Origin: Halomonas halocynthiae DSM 14573 | Lineage (GTDB): Bacteria > Pseudomonadota > Gammaproteobacteria > Pseudomonadales > Halomonadaceae | Length of the DNA stretch: 64,000 bases | NCBI RefSeq assembly: GCF_000425725.1 | Contig: NZ_AUDZ01000013.1 | Span: 310,001-374,000 of the forward strand | Reading direction: 5' to 3' | Shown: piece after piece, positions 26,302-36,880 of the stretch | Layout of the letters: every line of letters begins with the position of its first letter | Numbering within the stretch: the first letter of the stretch is position 1 | Translations under genes and position numbers: made by a program | The notes under the pieces: model-generated | Database searches by the model: none | Seen by the model: the letters and a program-made list of their open reading frames with translations, nothing else | Told to the model about the DNA's origin: nothing

Positions 26302-27894
26302 ATGAAAAGTGTTATTGCACGAAAACGCGTGGCTTACTGGTCTAGAACGACGAAAAGAGGCGTGTTGGCGCTGGTTCTGGCACTCGGCGTTGGCGCGACT
26401 GGAGCATGGGCGCAAGTGGTTGAGTCGCCGATTACTGCCGCCCAGGTTAAGGATGCGGTTGATCAGCTTGACGGCTTAGTCGAAACGGCCATGACAGAAA
26501 CAGGTGTTCCTGGCTTGGCGGTGGCTGTTGTATACCAAGGTAAAATACTTTTTGCCAAAGGGTATGGGGTACGTGAAGCAGGCAAGCCTGAGCGGATAGA
26601 CGCTGATACCGTGTTCCAGATTGCCTCTCTGTCGAAGCCTGTTTCGGCCAGTGTGGTCGCTCATCAGGTGGGTTCAGGCGTCGTCAGTTGGGATGATTCG
26701 GTTCAGCAGTATTTGCCTTGGTTCCAACTGCAGGATTCTTGGGTCAGTGAACATGTCAGCATCGGTGATTTCTTTGCTCACCGCTCAGGCCTGCCTGATC
26801 ATGCCGGAGACGACTTAGAAGACATCGGGTATGGTCGGCAATACATCCTGGAACACTTAAAACATCTGCCTCTTGGTGCCTTTCGCAACACCTATGCCTA
26901 TACCAATTTTGGGTTGACGGCTGGTGCTGAAGCCGTGGCAACCGCCTCGGGAGTGGACTGGGCGAGTCTGGCGGAAAACACACTTTATGCGCCGCTTGGT
27001 ATGGCCTCCACAAGCTCTCGGTTCGACGACTTTATGGCACAGGATAATCGCGCCGTGAGCCATACCATTGTTGGGGGAATGTTCGAGCCAATAGCTCAGC
27101 GTATGCCAGACCCTCAGTCGCCAGCGGGTGGGGTCAGTACATCGGTTGCTGATTTTTCGCGTTGGATGATCATGTTGCTGTCGCAAGGTCGCTATGACGG
27201 CAAGGTGATTATTGAAGAAGAGGCTCTGACGCCAGCGCTTACGCCTCAGGTGATTTCACGCCATCCTGCAACGCCGGTGGAGAGTGCCAGCTTCTACGGC
27301 TTCGGAACCAATGTGGCGACTCAAGCCTCCGGGCGCACCATGCTGAGTCACTCTGGAGCTTTTACCTTGGGTGTTGGCACCAACTACATGATGCTGCCGT
27401 CAGAGGAGCTGGGCATTGCCGTGTTTACCAATGCGGCTCCGGTGGGCGCTGCTGAGTCTATAACGGCTCAATTTATGGATCTGGTTCAATATGGCGAAGT
27501 GCAACGGGAATGGCTTGCGGGGTATCAACAGTTATTTGCCCAAATGACGTCGCCCCTTGGTGAACTTTTGGGGCAGCAGCGCCCGAAGAATTCTGAGCCG
27601 AGCGTTGATCTTGAGTTGTTGGAGGGGGAGTACGACAACGCTTATTTCGGCCCTGCGAAAATACAGCAAAATGACGCCACGCTGGTCCTGACACTTGGCC
27701 CAAATGAACAGACATTTGAGGTGCAGCACTGGGCGGGTGACGTTTTCTATTTCCCCGTATTCACGGAAAACATGCCATCAGGTTCGGTATCTTCGCTGAC
27801 CTTCGATGTTTCAGGTGATGGTGTGGTGCGGTCGATGACGGTGGAGTTTCTCAATGAATACGGCTTGGCGGTATTTAACCGGCAGGGCCGTTAG
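26302..27894 (+). CDS. Class C beta-lactamase-like serine hydrolase
   Basis: 530 residues from ATG 26302 (MKSVIARKR). Signal peptide about 1-38, ending GAWAQ. The beta-lactamase/transpeptidase fold has the SxxK nucleophile motif in IASLSKPVS (about 108), the Y-x-N motif in NTYAYTNFG, and a late HSGAF motif in place of KTG. A separate C-terminal domain (about 420-530) is of the lipocalin-like type seen in such esterases. It is more likely an esterase or penicillin-binding-protein-like hydrolase (EstB/PbpE group) than a resistance enzyme. Backbone gene. Confidence 0.85.
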   Translation: MKSVIARKRVAYWSRTTKRGVLALVLALGVGATGAWAQVVESPITAAQVKDAVDQLDGLVETAMTETGVPGLAVAVVYQGKILFAKGYGVREAGKPERIDADTVFQIASLSKPVSASVVAHQVGSGVVSWDDSVQQYLPWFQLQDSWVSEHVSIGDFFAHRSGLPDHAGDDLEDIGYGRQYILEHLKHLPLGAFRNTYAYTNFGLTAGAEAVATASGVDWASLAENTLYAPLGMASTSSRFDDFMAQDNRAVSHTIVGGMFEPIAQRMPDPQSPAGGVSTSVADFSRWMIMLLSQGRYDGKVIIEEEALTPALTPQVISRHPATPVESASFYGFGTNVATQASGRTMLSHSGAFTLGVGTNYMMLPSEELGIAVFTNAAPVGAAESITAQFMDLVQYGEVQREWLAGYQQLFAQMTSPLGELLGQQRPKNSEPSVDLELLEGEYDNAYFGPAKIQQNDATLVLTLGPNEQTFEVQHWAGDVFYFPVFTENMPSGSVSSLTFDVSGDGVVRSMTVEFLNEYGLAVFNRQGR

Positions 27895-27920
27895 GTATCG
27901 ATTTTCTGGTCGAGCATGGC

Positions 27921-28421
27921 TTAGCGTGCGTTGGCGTCTAAGGCGCCATCTAGGCTGGTCTGCCATAGCGCAGCCTGGCTGCCGGGGCGACGTAGCGTGA
28001 GAGTTAGTGTGTATGGCAACACTACTCGGCCAGAGGCAGATAGCGGCAACGAGGTGAGTTCTAGCCGGCTGTCCAGCCACCATAGGTTATCGTTGGTGTT
28101 TTCTGGCAGCTCCTTAGCCCAGTCAAGAATCTGAGGGGCTTGGTCAGCATTGAGCAGTCCGCGTGCGAGGCCTTCCAGTAGCTGCTGTGGGGTAATGCCA
28201 AGTTGGCTGTCAATTTCTGGTGTGGCCAGTAACAGCACTTGATCGTACTGGGGCTTTGGTAGCTGTGGTGCCTTTAGCACGGCATTGGCTCCGCGCTCAC
28301 CCAGAGTAAGCAATGTTTGTCGAACTGTCTGGGGGCGGTCAGGAGAGCTGGCGCAGGCGCTCAGCAGAGCCATCAGCAGGATCGGCACGAGTAGTGGAAT
28401 CAACCGTTGTCGCCGCATCAT
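27921..28421 (-). CDS. Uncharacterised lipoprotein
   Basis: 166 residues. The N-terminal signal ends in a lipobox (LMALLSAC), giving a lipidated cysteine at about 24. The mature part is predicted alpha/beta, with no motif I recognise (contains YDQVLLLATPEIDSQLGI). Its start overlaps the stop of the upstream hydrolase gene (28418) by four bases, so they are co-transcribed. Confidence 0.75.
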   Translation of the reverse strand: MMRRQRLIPLLVPILLMALLSACASSPDRPQTVRQTLLTLGERGANAVLKAPQLPKPQYDQVLLLATPEIDSQLGITPQQLLEGLARGLLNADQAPQILDWAKELPENTNDNLWWLDSRLELTSLPLSASGRVVLPYTLTLTLRRPGSQAALWQTSLDGALDANAR

Positions 28422-29419
28422 AGCGTTGGCCCTTTGTGTGGTTCTGGCTCGGATGGCTCGGGTACGTCGTCGCTCGCCTCATCCGGGACTAGGCTATCAA
28501 TGAAGCGCCCCAACGTGTCCAACAGGTCTTGACGTATGATTTCGGTTTCGTTGACCAAGTGATGACGGGCTACCGGCTGACGGTAGACCTGAGCGCGCGG
28601 AAATTTTTCCGTCAGTATTTTCAGGTTCCACTGCCAATCTACCGTTCGGTCCTGCTCTCCTTGCAGGATCAAGGCGGGTATCTGGCTGGCCGGTAATGCC
28701 AGTAACTGAGGAATCCAGCGGCGCATGGCGCTGATCCATTCGACTGGGAGCCGGTTTGGCTGTAGCGGGTCGTGTTCGCGCAGGAAGCTGGAAAACTCGG
28801 CATCGTTGGAGTTGTTATTGAAGCGGCGCGGAATGCTTCTTAAAAAAGGGCTGACTAGTGAGTGCACTAGGCTGGTTTGTGGCCAGCCTCGGGGGCGAAC
28901 CAGAGGTGCCAGTAGTGCTATCCCAGCCCAGTGGTCTTCGCCGCCGTGACGCAAGGCATCAGTGGCCAAAATGCTAGCCCCAGTACTTTGCCCTACGCCA
29001 AACCATGGACGAGGTGCAAGGCCACGCGCCATCAATTGTTGTTGAAGGCTGCGTAAGCACTCGCCGTATTCGTCAAAGTCAGCAATGGTTGCGCGCTCGC
29101 CACTAGACAAACCGTGCCCTGGTAAGTCCCACAACACGACGCGCCAGCCATGAGCTAATAGGCGTTCAATCAGATGGCGGTATAGCCCAAGGTGATCGTA
29201 ATAGCCGTGGACGACGAAGGCGGTGCCCATTGGTGTAGGGGGACTCCAGATTTGTGTCCAGAGGCGATACCCCTTAGCGTCCAGGTAGCCGACTTCCAGT
29301 CCGGCACGCTCCGTTAGTAGAGGTGCCATACCGTAATGCTCAAGATAACGGCGTAATATGAGGCTCTGCTCTGCAGGGGCGAGAGGGCCGTGTGCTAGCA
29401 AGGGGCTGAAGTCGAGCAT
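28418..29419 (-). CDS. Alpha/beta hydrolase (lysophospholipase/monoacylglycerol lipase type)
   Basis: 333 residues from ATG 29419, which has GGAGAAAACA upstream; a frame from 29434 lacks a good site. The oxyanion HG motif is in VVHGYYDHLG, the nucleophile elbow in GVGQSTGAS, and an acid/His region in LILQGEQDRTVDWQ and ARHHLVNE. Resembles PldB-type hydrolases that act on lysophospholipids or monoglycerides. Shares a transcript with the lipoprotein gene that follows. Confidence 0.82.
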   Translation of the reverse strand: MLDFSPLLAHGPLAPAEQSLILRRYLEHYGMAPLLTERAGLEVGYLDAKGYRLWTQIWSPPTPMGTAFVVHGYYDHLGLYRHLIERLLAHGWRVVLWDLPGHGLSSGERATIADFDEYGECLRSLQQQLMARGLAPRPWFGVGQSTGASILATDALRHGGEDHWAGIALLAPLVRPRGWPQTSLVHSLVSPFLRSIPRRFNNNSNDAEFSSFLREHDPLQPNRLPVEWISAMRRWIPQLLALPASQIPALILQGEQDRTVDWQWNLKILTEKFPRAQVYRQPVARHHLVNETEIIRQDLLDTLGRFIDSLVPDEASDDVPEPSEPEPHKGPTL

Positions 29420-29638
29420 TGTTTTCTCCATCATTTTGCCATGCTAGCGTCATGCGGCAGTCGGTGAAAGATTGTGTCTTAAATAGTCTTTTGGTCGATA
29501 GTTGCCAAGGGTTGGGATGGCTCACTTTACAACTGAAAAATTTTTCCACAATATTAAGTAATAACGTGATTTTGTCCACATATCCGGCATTTGCCCATGG
29601 CCTGAAGCAGGGCGGGTTCTTACTAGGAGGTTGCTCTC

Positions 29639-31825
29639 ATGACCCAACGCATCACCCGTCACCGGCTGCAAGTTGCAGCTGAACTTGACCGTTTCATCAA
29701 TGAGCAGGCGTTGCCGGGCACGGGCATTACCCCTGATGATTTCTGGCAGGGTGCGGACGCTATTTTCCATGAATTGACGCCGCGCAACCAGCAGTTACTG
29801 GCTGAGCGTGATCGCCTGCAGGCTGAGTTGGACACCTGGCACAGCCAGAACCCTGGGCCGGTACGCGACCTTGCCGCTTACCGCAGCTTTCTGGAAAAAA
29901 TCGGTTATTTGGTTGAGCCGCCGCACGACGTGCAGGTGACTACAAGCAATGTGGACCGTGAAATTTCAAGTCAGGCAGGGCCTCAGCTGGTGGTGCCGGT
30001 CAACAACGCTCGTTATGCGTTGAATGCAGCCAACGCCCGCTGGGGAAGTCTTTACGATGCGCTCTATGGTACGGATGTCATCGCAGAAGAGGGGGGTGCC
30101 GAGAAGGGGGCCAGCTTCAACCCCAAGCGGGCTGAAAAAGTGGTGACGTATGCGCGACGTGTGCTCAACCGTGCGGTGCCGCTGGCAATTGGCTCCCACA
30201 GTGAGGCGACGCGTTATGTCATACGCGATGGCCGCTTGGTCGTGTCGCTTGAAAACGGTCGTGAAACAGGCCTCAAAGAGCCGGGTAAGCTGATTGGTTA
30301 TCAAGGCAGCCCCAGTGCGCCGTCGGCAATTCTGTTTTCTAACAATGGATTGCACCTTGAAATTCAGATAGATGCTGATCACTTTATTGGCAAGACTGAC
30401 CCAGCCAATGTGAAAGATGTTGTGGTCGAGGCGGCTGTTAGCACCATCATGGATTGTGAGGACTCCGTGGCGGCTGTCGACGCCGAGGATAAAGTGGCGG
30501 TTTACGCCAATTGGCTGGGGTTGATGAAAGGTGACCTCAGTGAAGCAATTACCAAAGGCGGCAAGAGCTACACACGTGCTCTGAATCCTGACCGCCAGTG
30601 GAACAATCCGCGCGGTGAGCCTCTGACGCTGCAAGGCCGTTCGCTGATGTTTGTGCGTAACGTGGGCCATTTGATGACCACACCTGCGATTCTTGACGAG
30701 CAGGGTAATGAGCTGCCTGAAGGCATTCTCGATGGCATCGTAACCAGCTTGATTGCTTTGCACGACCTCAACAAGGCAGAAGGTGAGCCGCGCAACTCGC
30801 GCACGGGTTCAGTCTATATTGTTAAGCCCAAGATGCATGGCCCTGATGAGGTGGCCTTTGCCAGTGAGCTGTTCTCGCGTATTGAAGACCTGCTGGGCAT
30901 GGCTCGCGATACCTTGAAAATGGGCATTATGGATGAGGAGCGTCGCACCTCGATCAACCTTAAGGCCTGTATAGCCCAAGCGAGCTCACGCGTGGCGTTC
31001 ATCAATACTGGCTTCCTTGATCGTACCGGCGATGAAATGCATACCGCCATGAACGCTGGGCCGATGATCCGTAAGGGCGATATGAAGAGCGCTCCTTGGA
31101 TCAGCGCTTACGAGCGCAGCAACGTGCTGGTAGGTTTGGCCTGTGGTCTGCGCGGCCACGCGCAGATTGGCAAGGGCATGTGGGCCATGCCTGATTTGAT
31201 GGCGGCCATGGTTGAAGAAAAAGTGGGCCATCCCAAAGCGGGTGCCAACACCGCTTGGGTACCGTCGCCTACGGCAGCAACGCTGCATGCCTTGCACTAT
31301 CACCAGGTCAGCGTAGAAGATGTGCAGCGTGAGCTAGAATCAGAGGATGAGGCACAGCTGCGTGATGAGCTACTCGACGAGCTTCTTACCGTGCCAGTGG
31401 CAGAGTCGGCCGACTGGACCAGTGAGGAGCGCCAGCAGGAGATGGACAACAATTGCCAAGGCATTCTTGGTTACGTTGTTCGCTGGGTAGAGCAGGGTGT
31501 TGGTGTGTCCAAAGTGCCGGATATTCATGATGTGGGCTTGATGGAAGATCGTGCCACGCTGAGGATCTCAAGCCAGCATTTGGCCAACTGGTTGTTGCAC
31601 GGTGTAATAGACGAAGCGCAGGTGCGTGAAACGTTAGAACGCATGGCAAAAGTGGTTGATAAACAGAATGATGGCGACCCGGCGTATACGCCGATGAGTG
31701 ACAACCTTGATGCGTCTGATGCTTTCAAGGCCGCCTCTGATCTGATCTTTAAAGGCCGTGTTCAGCCATCGGGCTACACTGAGCCGCTGCTTCATCATTG
31801 GCGTGAAGTTCACAAGGCCAGCTAA
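29639..31825 (+). CDS. glcB: Malate synthase G
   Basis: 728 residues, normal for the G isoform (E. coli 723). It condenses glyoxylate with acetyl-CoA to malate. Recognisable segments include [30 protein letters not shown] near residue 270 (broken here by commas in function, not in sequence), [29 protein letters not shown], and [20 protein letters not shown] precedes the ATG closely. Stands alone with its own terminator, so it is probably induced as a single gene on acetate or glycolate. Confidence 0.96.
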   Translation: MTQRITRHRLQVAAELDRFINEQALPGTGITPDDFWQGADAIFHELTPRNQQLLAERDRLQAELDTWHSQNPGPVRDLAAYRSFLEKIGYLVEPPHDVQVTTSNVDREISSQAGPQLVVPVNNARYALNAANARWGSLYDALYGTDVIAEEGGAEKGASFNPKRAEKVVTYARRVLNRAVPLAIGSHSEATRYVIRDGRLVVSLENGRETGLKEPGKLIGYQGSPSAPSAILFSNNGLHLEIQIDADHFIGKTDPANVKDVVVEAAVSTIMDCEDSVAAVDAEDKVAVYANWLGLMKGDLSEAITKGGKSYTRALNPDRQWNNPRGEPLTLQGRSLMFVRNVGHLMTTPAILDEQGNELPEGILDGIVTSLIALHDLNKAEGEPRNSRTGSVYIVKPKMHGPDEVAFASELFSRIEDLLGMARDTLKMGIMDEERRTSINLKACIAQASSRVAFINTGFLDRTGDEMHTAMNAGPMIRKGDMKSAPWISAYERSNVLVGLACGLRGHAQIGKGMWAMPDLMAAMVEEKVGHPKAGANTAWVPSPTAATLHALHYHQVSVEDVQRELESEDEAQLRDELLDELLTVPVAESADWTSEERQQEMDNNCQGILGYVVRWVEQGVGVSKVPDIHDVGLMEDRATLRISSQHLANWLLHGVIDEAQVRETLERMAKVVDKQNDGDPAYTPMSDNLDASDAFKAASDLIFKGRVQPSGYTEPLLHHWREVHKAS

Positions 31826-31845
31826 CGGTAACAGCCTGTAGAGAT

Positions 31846-31883
31846 ATCGCCCTCGTTGATCATTTCACGGGGGCGATGTTTTT
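31846..31883 (+). terminator. Terminator after glcB
   Basis: ATCGCCC (31846-31852) pairs with GGGCGAT (31871-31877), followed by GTTTTTG. Loop is long (18 bases) and partly structured. Lies 20 bases after the glcB stop. Confidence 0.6.
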
Positions 31884-31984
31884 GTGATCAGGGTCGGCTA
31901 CTGTGTGCGGTAAGTTGACCAAGGTGCATCGATAGAGTTGAGAGTTTAGGTTTTTACTAACATCAGCCGTGTAGGGAGCGACAC

Positions 31985-32401
31985 ATGACGATGATGACGG
32001 CCTCTGCCATTGAAGACTTCTTAGATGAGGTGTTCCCTCAGCGTTCTGGCACAATCGAGGCCGTGAGTGATATGCGCGCCACCATGAGTTTGGCAGTGGA
32101 GGATGAGCATTTGCGCCCCGGTGCCAGCGTGTCAGGCCCGACGTTGATGGGGCTGGCGGATGTGTGCCTATACGTGGCTATTTTGGCGCAAATTGGGCCT
32201 GAGCCCATGGCAGTGACCAGCGACCTGCACTGCCGTTTTTTGCGGCGGCCACGTAGTGACCGAGACTTAATTGCCAACGCCCATATTCTCAAGCTGGGCC
32301 GCCGCTTAGCGGTGGGTGAAGTGCTGCTATTTTCCAGCGGCGAAAAAGAACCGGTTGCCGTAGTGACCGCGACCTATGTCCTGCCAGATAATGATGACTG
32401 A
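31985..32401 (+). CDS. PaaI-type hotdog thioesterase
   Basis: 138 residues. A hotdog fold is suggested by the central helix and strands around LRPGASVSGPTLMGLADVCLYVAIL and TSDLHCRFLRRPRSDRDLIANA. Family members hydrolyse acyl- or phenylacetyl-CoA thioesters; the substrate here is not clear. The last 28 bases overlap the convergent DUF423 gene. Confidence 0.78.
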   Translation: MTMMTASAIEDFLDEVFPQRSGTIEAVSDMRATMSLAVEDEHLRPGASVSGPTLMGLADVCLYVAILAQIGPEPMAVTSDLHCRFLRRPRSDRDLIANAHILKLGRRLAVGEVLLFSSGEKEPVAVVTATYVLPDNDD

Positions 32402-32769
32402 GTGCGCATGACGCACCAGGCGAGTGCTAGCCAGCCTGCAATCATGAATACGCCACCAAACGGCGTGATGATGCCCAAACGGCTAACGCCACTCAGTGCT
32501 AAGGCATATAGCGAGCCTGAAAACAGCAATATGCCAAGCATCCATAGCCCTAATACTCGGTGTTGCCCAGCTAACGGGCAGGCTGATCGCCATGCCAGCA
32601 CGCCAAGCATGGCCAGGGTGTGCCAGGCCTGATAGCGCACGCCGGTTTCAAACGTTTGCAGCAGCTTGGGTGATAAAAGACCCGACAACCCGTGGGCCGC
32701 GAAAGCGCCAGCGGCTACAAGTATGGCGCCAGACAGAGCGGTTGCTAGCCACCAGTTGCGATCCTGCAT
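32374..32769 (-). CDS. DUF423 membrane protein (YgdD type)
   Basis: 131 residues from ATG 32769 (MQDRNWWLATALSG); the frame is open upstream, but only this start fits the family. Four hydrophobic helices, with the conserved AAGAFAAHGL motif and GVRYQAWHTLAM. Function unknown in the family. Converges on the thioesterase gene with a 28-base overlap. Confidence 0.85.
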   Translation of the reverse strand: MQDRNWWLATALSGAILVAAGAFAAHGLSGLLSPKLLQTFETGVRYQAWHTLAMLGVLAWRSACPLAGQHRVLGLWMLGILLFSGSLYALALSGVSRLGIITPFGGVFMIAGWLALAWCVMRTQSSLSGRT

Positions 32770-32905
32770 GCGTGACTCCTTTGCAAATGTGTTGAAGCTA
32801 ATATGTTGAATCAGTTTGTTTAGATTGCCCGCTAACGTACCCCGCATGACGTCAAGAGGCTACAATACGCCCCCTGTCCTTTTTTACCTGACCCAAGAGG
32901 ATGCT

Positions 32906-33106
32906 ATGCAAATACAGCTTAATGGCGAAGCGCATCGCGTCGAAAAGGAAGTCACCGTTGCCGAACTGGTTGAAGCACTGGGTTTGGCCGAGCGACGTAT
33001 CGCGGTGGAAGTCAATGAACATATTGTTCCTAAAAGTTCCCATCTGGCCATGAGACTGGTAGAAGGTGATCGGATCGAGATTGTTCATGCCATTGGCGGT
33101 GGCTGA
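32906..33106 (+). CDS. thiS: Sulfur carrier protein ThiS
   Basis: 66 residues, ubiquitin-like, ending in the required Gly-Gly (HAIGGG). It carries sulfur as a thiocarboxylate for the thiazole ring of thiamine. ATG 32906 is preceded by AAGAGGA. Immediately upstream of thiG. Confidence 0.93.
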   Translation: MQIQLNGEAHRVEKEVTVAELVEALGLAERRIAVEVNEHIVPKSSHLAMRLVEGDRIEIVHAIGGG

Positions 33107-33165
33107 CACGCGGGTTGCCCTGAAAAACAATGACTGCTTTCACTGCCAACATTACAAGGATTCCC

Positions 33166-33963
33166 ATGACTGAGTTCTATCAGGATACGCCCCTGCGCAT
33201 TGCCGACTATGAATTTTCTTCGCGCTTGCTAGTGGGTACCGGCAAATATCGTGATTTTGATGAGACCGGCGACGCTATTGCTGCCAGCGGTGCTGAAGTG
33301 GTGACCTTTGCTGTACGTCGCACTAACTTGGGGCAGAGTGCTTCTGAGCCCAACTTGCTGGACACCATTTCACCAGATCGTTACACCCTGTTGCCCAACA
33401 CGGCAGGCTGCCATGATGCCAAAGAAGCTGTGCGCACCTGTCGCCTCGCCCGAGAGCTGCTGGATGGCCATCGCTTGGTCAAGCTAGAGGTTTTGGCCGA
33501 TGACAGTACCCTTTACCCCAATGTGGTAGAAACGCTCAAAGCCGCTGAAACTCTGGTCAAGGAAGGCTTTGATGTCATGGTGTATACCAACGATGACCCC
33601 ATTGTAGCGCTTGAGTTAGAGCGACTGGGCTGCTGCGCGGTAATGCCGCTGGGTTCGCTGATCGGTTCTGGCCACGGCATTCAGAATCCGTTCAATTTGC
33701 AGCTGATTATTGAGCGCGCCAGTGTTCCCGTATTGGTTGATGCGGGCATTGGTACTGCCTCGGAAGCGGCTCGAGCCATGGAGCTGGGCTGCGATGCAGT
33801 TTTGATGAACTCGGCTATCGCGCATGCCAGCCATCCCGTGTTGATGGCTAGCGCTATGCGGCGTGCGGTTCTCGCTGGGCGAGAGGCTTTCCTCGCTGGG
33901 CGTATGCCGCGTCGTAGCAAGGCCGAGCCCTCTTCACCGCTGGCAGGGCGCATCACTCGATGA
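33166..33963 (+). CDS. thiG: Thiazole synthase ThiG
   Basis: 265 residues from ATG 33166, with AAGGA upstream; an in-frame ATG at 33130 is less likely. TIM-barrel enzyme with [11 protein letters not shown] near the start, the Schiff-base lysine region KLEVLADD, and a phosphate-binding [20 protein letters not shown] motif. It makes thiazole phosphate from deoxyxylulose phosphate, dehydroglycine and ThiS-thiocarboxylate. Lies between thiS and trmB. Confidence 0.95.
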   Translation: MTEFYQDTPLRIADYEFSSRLLVGTGKYRDFDETGDAIAASGAEVVTFAVRRTNLGQSASEPNLLDTISPDRYTLLPNTAGCHDAKEAVRTCRLARELLDGHRLVKLEVLADDSTLYPNVVETLKAAETLVKEGFDVMVYTNDDPIVALELERLGCCAVMPLGSLIGSGHGIQNPFNLQLIIERASVPVLVDAGIGTASEAARAMELGCDAVLMNSAIAHASHPVLMASAMRRAVLAGREAFLAGRMPRRSKAEPSSPLAGRITR

Positions 33964-33970
33964 AAGACTT

Positions 33971-34774
33971 ATGACTGAAGATACCATGGGTATGACTGAG
34001 CAAACACGCGACGATACGACGCCTGATACGCCATCAGCGGACACTGAGCAAGCCAGCTCTACCACGGGCCCTGAGCGTGCCGATGCCCCACTGCACCGGC
34101 GTGGCATTAAAAGCTATGTAATTCGCGCTGGACGTGCCACCGTTGCTCAGCAACGCGGGCTTGAAGAGGTCTGGCCGCGGCTGGGCCTAAGCATAGCGGA
34201 CGGGCGACAAAACCCTGTCGAGCTATTTGGCCGCAGTGCCCCGTTGGTGGTGGAAATTGGTTTCGGCATGGGTGGTTCATTGATTGAGCAGGCTGAGAGT
34301 AACCCACAAACCGACTTTATCGGTATTGAGGTGCATGCCCCCGGTGTCGGTAAACTGCTGGATGAGGCTGATAAGCGCGGGCTGACTAATCTGCGCGTTT
34401 ACCGAGAAGACGCTCTAGCGGTGTTGGAGCAATGTCTTCCCGAAGCCAGCATGGATACCTTACAGCTTTTTTTCCCTGATCCGTGGACCAAAAAGAAACA
34501 CCACAAGCGGCGCATTGTTCAGCCGGCGTTTGTTGAATTGATTCGTACTCGCCTCAAGCTCGGCGGCATTTTGCACATGGCCACCGACTGGCAGGCGTAC
34601 GCTGAATGGATGGCCGAGGTGCTGGATGCTGCACCAGGCTACATCAATAGCGCGGAGGGCGACACGGCGCCTTATGTCCCGCGCCCCGACTTTCGCCCGC
34701 TGACCAAGTTTGAGACCCGAGGGGAGAAGCTGGGACATGGTGTCTGGGACCTGATGTACCGCCGCGCTGACTAA
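33971..34774 (+). CDS. trmB: tRNA (guanine-N7)-methyltransferase TrmB
   Basis: 267 residues from ATG 33971. A disordered N-terminus (about 1-45, rich in T/D/S) precedes a Rossmann methyltransferase. SAM motif I is [16 protein letters not shown]; the family signature [21 protein letters not shown] is present. It methylates G46 of tRNAs. Eight bases after thiG, likely the same transcript. The 3' end overlaps the convergent EamA gene by 131 bases. Confidence 0.95.
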   Translation: MTEDTMGMTEQTRDDTTPDTPSADTEQASSTTGPERADAPLHRRGIKSYVIRAGRATVAQQRGLEEVWPRLGLSIADGRQNPVELFGRSAPLVVEIGFGMGGSLIEQAESNPQTDFIGIEVHAPGVGKLLDEADKRGLTNLRVYREDALAVLEQCLPEASMDTLQLFFPDPWTKKKHHKRRIVQPAFVELIRTRLKLGGILHMATDWQAYAEWMAEVLDAAPGYINSAEGDTAPYVPRPDFRPLTKFETRGEKLGHGVWDLMYRRAD

Positions 34775-35786
34775 TTCCCGAAACGGCAGCACGGCGTCGG
34801 CGCTGGTTACCCGCAGCCAGCGCCCATAGCGCGCCGAACAGTGACAAGATCAGCCCAGTTAAACCTAGCGCGCTGGGTTGCTCGCCAAACATCAGGGCGC
34901 TGATAATCAGGGTGACCGCAGGGGTCAGGGCAATCAGTCCTGACGTGGTGGTAACACCAAAACGCCCTAAGCTGGCCACAAAAAAACCGTAGCCTCCATA
35001 CGTTGACAACACAACCAGCCAGGCCAGTGCCAGCAATGCGCTGGTATTGGCTGGTGGCGGAGGTGGCAAGCCGGGCTCTAGTAGTAGTGCTGCGGCCACA
35101 AATAGGCCCGCTGCGGCGCTGACCTGCAATGCTAGGCGCGTGGCCAGTGCCAGTGGTTCATGCTGACGGGTATTAGCTGCCTGATACGTGGCAGTTTTGG
35201 CGCTGGGAGGTGTTAACACGCTGCCTAGCGAAACGGCTGCCACGGCAACCAGTGGTAGCGTATATGCCCACCAGGGGGCACCGCCTGCGCCCTGTATATC
35301 GCCAGTTACCATGGCGGCGGCCCCTAGCGTGGCAATGCCCATGCCCCACCACTGAGCTTTGCAGCTGCGCTCACGCAATAGCTTGCTGGCCAGCAGTGCA
35401 GCCGCTAATGGCTGTAGTGCGCCGATTAACGCAGCGACGGAAGCGCTGACGCCTTCAGCCACGGCCAGCAACATAGTTAATAAGTAAACGCCTAAGGTTA
35501 GGCTACCCGTCAGTAGTTCATGAATTACCTGAGGGCGATTGGGTCGATAGCCAGGTTTCGCACGATGCCAGGCGACGACTGCCCAAGCGATCAGCGCCGC
35601 TATAACAAAGCGCCAAGCATAGAAGCCAACTACCGGCCCAGTCGCATCGACTGCCAGCCGACTGCCCACAAAGCCGCTACTCCAGCACAGTACAAAGCCA
35701 ACCGCTACCAGTAAGGAGGGCGTCGAAACATGTGGCAGGCGCTTTATACGAGGTCGCGTCGTAAATACGCGTGGCAGACTGAACAT
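34644..35786 (-). CDS. EamA/DMT-family transporter (RhaT-like)
   Basis: 380 residues with ten predicted helices in two EamA repeats (about 25-160 and 175-325). Drug/metabolite transporters export amino acids or other small solutes; the substrate is unknown. The last about 45 residues (after [14 protein letters not shown]) are hydrophilic and lie entirely within the 131-base overlap with trmB, so the conserved protein effectively ends earlier. Divergent from the LysR gene at 35905, a typical regulator-transporter pair. Confidence 0.85.
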   Translation of the reverse strand: MFSLPRVFTTRPRIKRLPHVSTPSLLVAVGFVLCWSSGFVGSRLAVDATGPVVGFYAWRFVIAALIAWAVVAWHRAKPGYRPNRPQVIHELLTGSLTLGVYLLTMLLAVAEGVSASVAALIGALQPLAAALLASKLLRERSCKAQWWGMGIATLGAAAMVTGDIQGAGGAPWWAYTLPLVAVAAVSLGSVLTPPSAKTATYQAANTRQHEPLALATRLALQVSAAAGLFVAAALLLEPGLPPPPPANTSALLALAWLVVLSTYGGYGFFVASLGRFGVTTTSGLIALTPAVTLIISALMFGEQPSALGLTGLILSLFGALWALAAGNQRRRRAAVSGISQRGGTSGPRHHVPASPLGSQTWSAGESRGAGHKAPCRPPRY

Positions 35787-35904
35787 GGCACCTCCCCGAG
35801 TTGGCTGTTAGTGATGGTGTGCATGAATTTTGGGATGCTGCTAGGCTTTAGGCTAGCGAAACTTATTGCAGTCAGGCTTCAATTAAATTTAAGGCTGTTT
35901 TGGC

Positions 35905-36840
35905 ATGGCAGAAATTTCAGGCGCAACGCTGGATCTAGAAGCGCTACGCAGCTTCATGGTTATTGTGCAGCAGGGCAGCTTGGCGGCGGCGGCTGAGCAA
36001 CGGCATCGCACCGTCAGTGCCCTGAGCATGCAGATAAAGCGGCTGGAAGAGCGGCTGGAAACACGTTTGCTGATACGTGGCCCGCGTGGTGTTACACCGT
36101 CACCGGCGGGTGAGGTGTTGTTGCGAGAAGCCCGGGAGCTGCTGCGTCAGCACGATGGCTTGATAGCTCGGCTAACAGGGCAGGGATTATCGGGGCGAGT
36201 GCGCTTTGGCATGCCCGAAGGCTATGCGCCGCAGTTGGTAGAGCAGGTGTTACCCGATTTTTTGGCCAGTCACCCCAATGTCCTTCTAGAGGCGGTGACT
36301 GCGCCAAGCGGTGAGTTGGCGAGACGGCTAGAGCGTGGTGAGTTATCACTGATTGTCGCACTGGACAGGCCACATCGGTTGGCTGGCGGGGAAGCCTTGT
36401 GGAAAGCGTCACCTGTTTGGGCTGCTGCACGAGACTTCAGTATCGATGCTGAATCACCCCTGCCGCTGGCGGTTCATCCACTGGACTGCCCGTTTCGTTC
36501 GTTAGGTGTCGAGGCGCTAGAGGCTCGTGACCGAAGCTGGTATGCCGTATTTACTAGCACCAGCATTCATGCGGTAGAAAAGGCGGTAGATGTTGGCTTG
36601 GCCATCAGCATTTTGGACCGTCAACGACTATTACCCAGCATGCGAATATTGGATGAGAGTGACGGTTTACCTCAGCTAAGTGACAGCCAGGCATGCCTTT
36701 ATTTCAGCCGCCGCATCGACGCCCCATCGTGGCCAGCAGTGCAGGCACTGGCTGATATGTTGCGCGAGCGGCTGGGCAAGGTCGGCCCTTGGCCGGGTGC
36801 TCGAGCTAGAGCGAAGGCAGATCGACATTTGCTTATCTAG
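35905..36840 (+). CDS. LysR-family transcriptional regulator
   Basis: 311 residues. N-terminal winged helix-turn-helix (about 8-66: LRSFMVIVQQGSLAAAAEQRHRTVSALSMQIKRLEERL), then a periplasmic-binding-like effector domain (about 95-300). Transcribed away from the EamA transporter with 118 bases between starts. Such pairs usually mean that the LysR protein controls the transporter (inference). Inducer unknown. Confidence 0.88.
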   Translation: MAEISGATLDLEALRSFMVIVQQGSLAAAAEQRHRTVSALSMQIKRLEERLETRLLIRGPRGVTPSPAGEVLLREARELLRQHDGLIARLTGQGLSGRVRFGMPEGYAPQLVEQVLPDFLASHPNVLLEAVTAPSGELARRLERGELSLIVALDRPHRLAGGEALWKASPVWAAARDFSIDAESPLPLAVHPLDCPFRSLGVEALEARDRSWYAVFTSTSIHAVEKAVDVGLAISILDRQRLLPSMRILDESDGLPQLSDSQACLYFSRRIDAPSWPAVQALADMLRERLGKVGPWPGARARAKADRHLLI

Positions 36841-36851
36841 TGCTAGCACGC

Positions 36852-36880
36852 AAAAAAAAGCCGCTCCAATAAGGAGCGGC
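36852..36880 (-). terminator. Intrinsic terminator (minus strand)
   Basis: A perfect 8-bp stem GCCGCTCC (36860-36867) / GGAGCGGC (36873-36880) with a 5-base loop is followed on the minus strand by eight U (A-run 36852-36859). On the plus strand there is no U-run, so it serves minus-strand transcripts: the candidate sRNA and perhaps the AEC gene. Confidence 0.85.

Noticed and set aside
26302-27894. Antibiotic-resistance beta-lactamase
   Set aside because: The SxxK and YxN motifs fit the wider serine-hydrolase family; the large C-terminal domain and HSG instead of KTG argue for an esterase-like enzyme, and it lies outside the mobile element.
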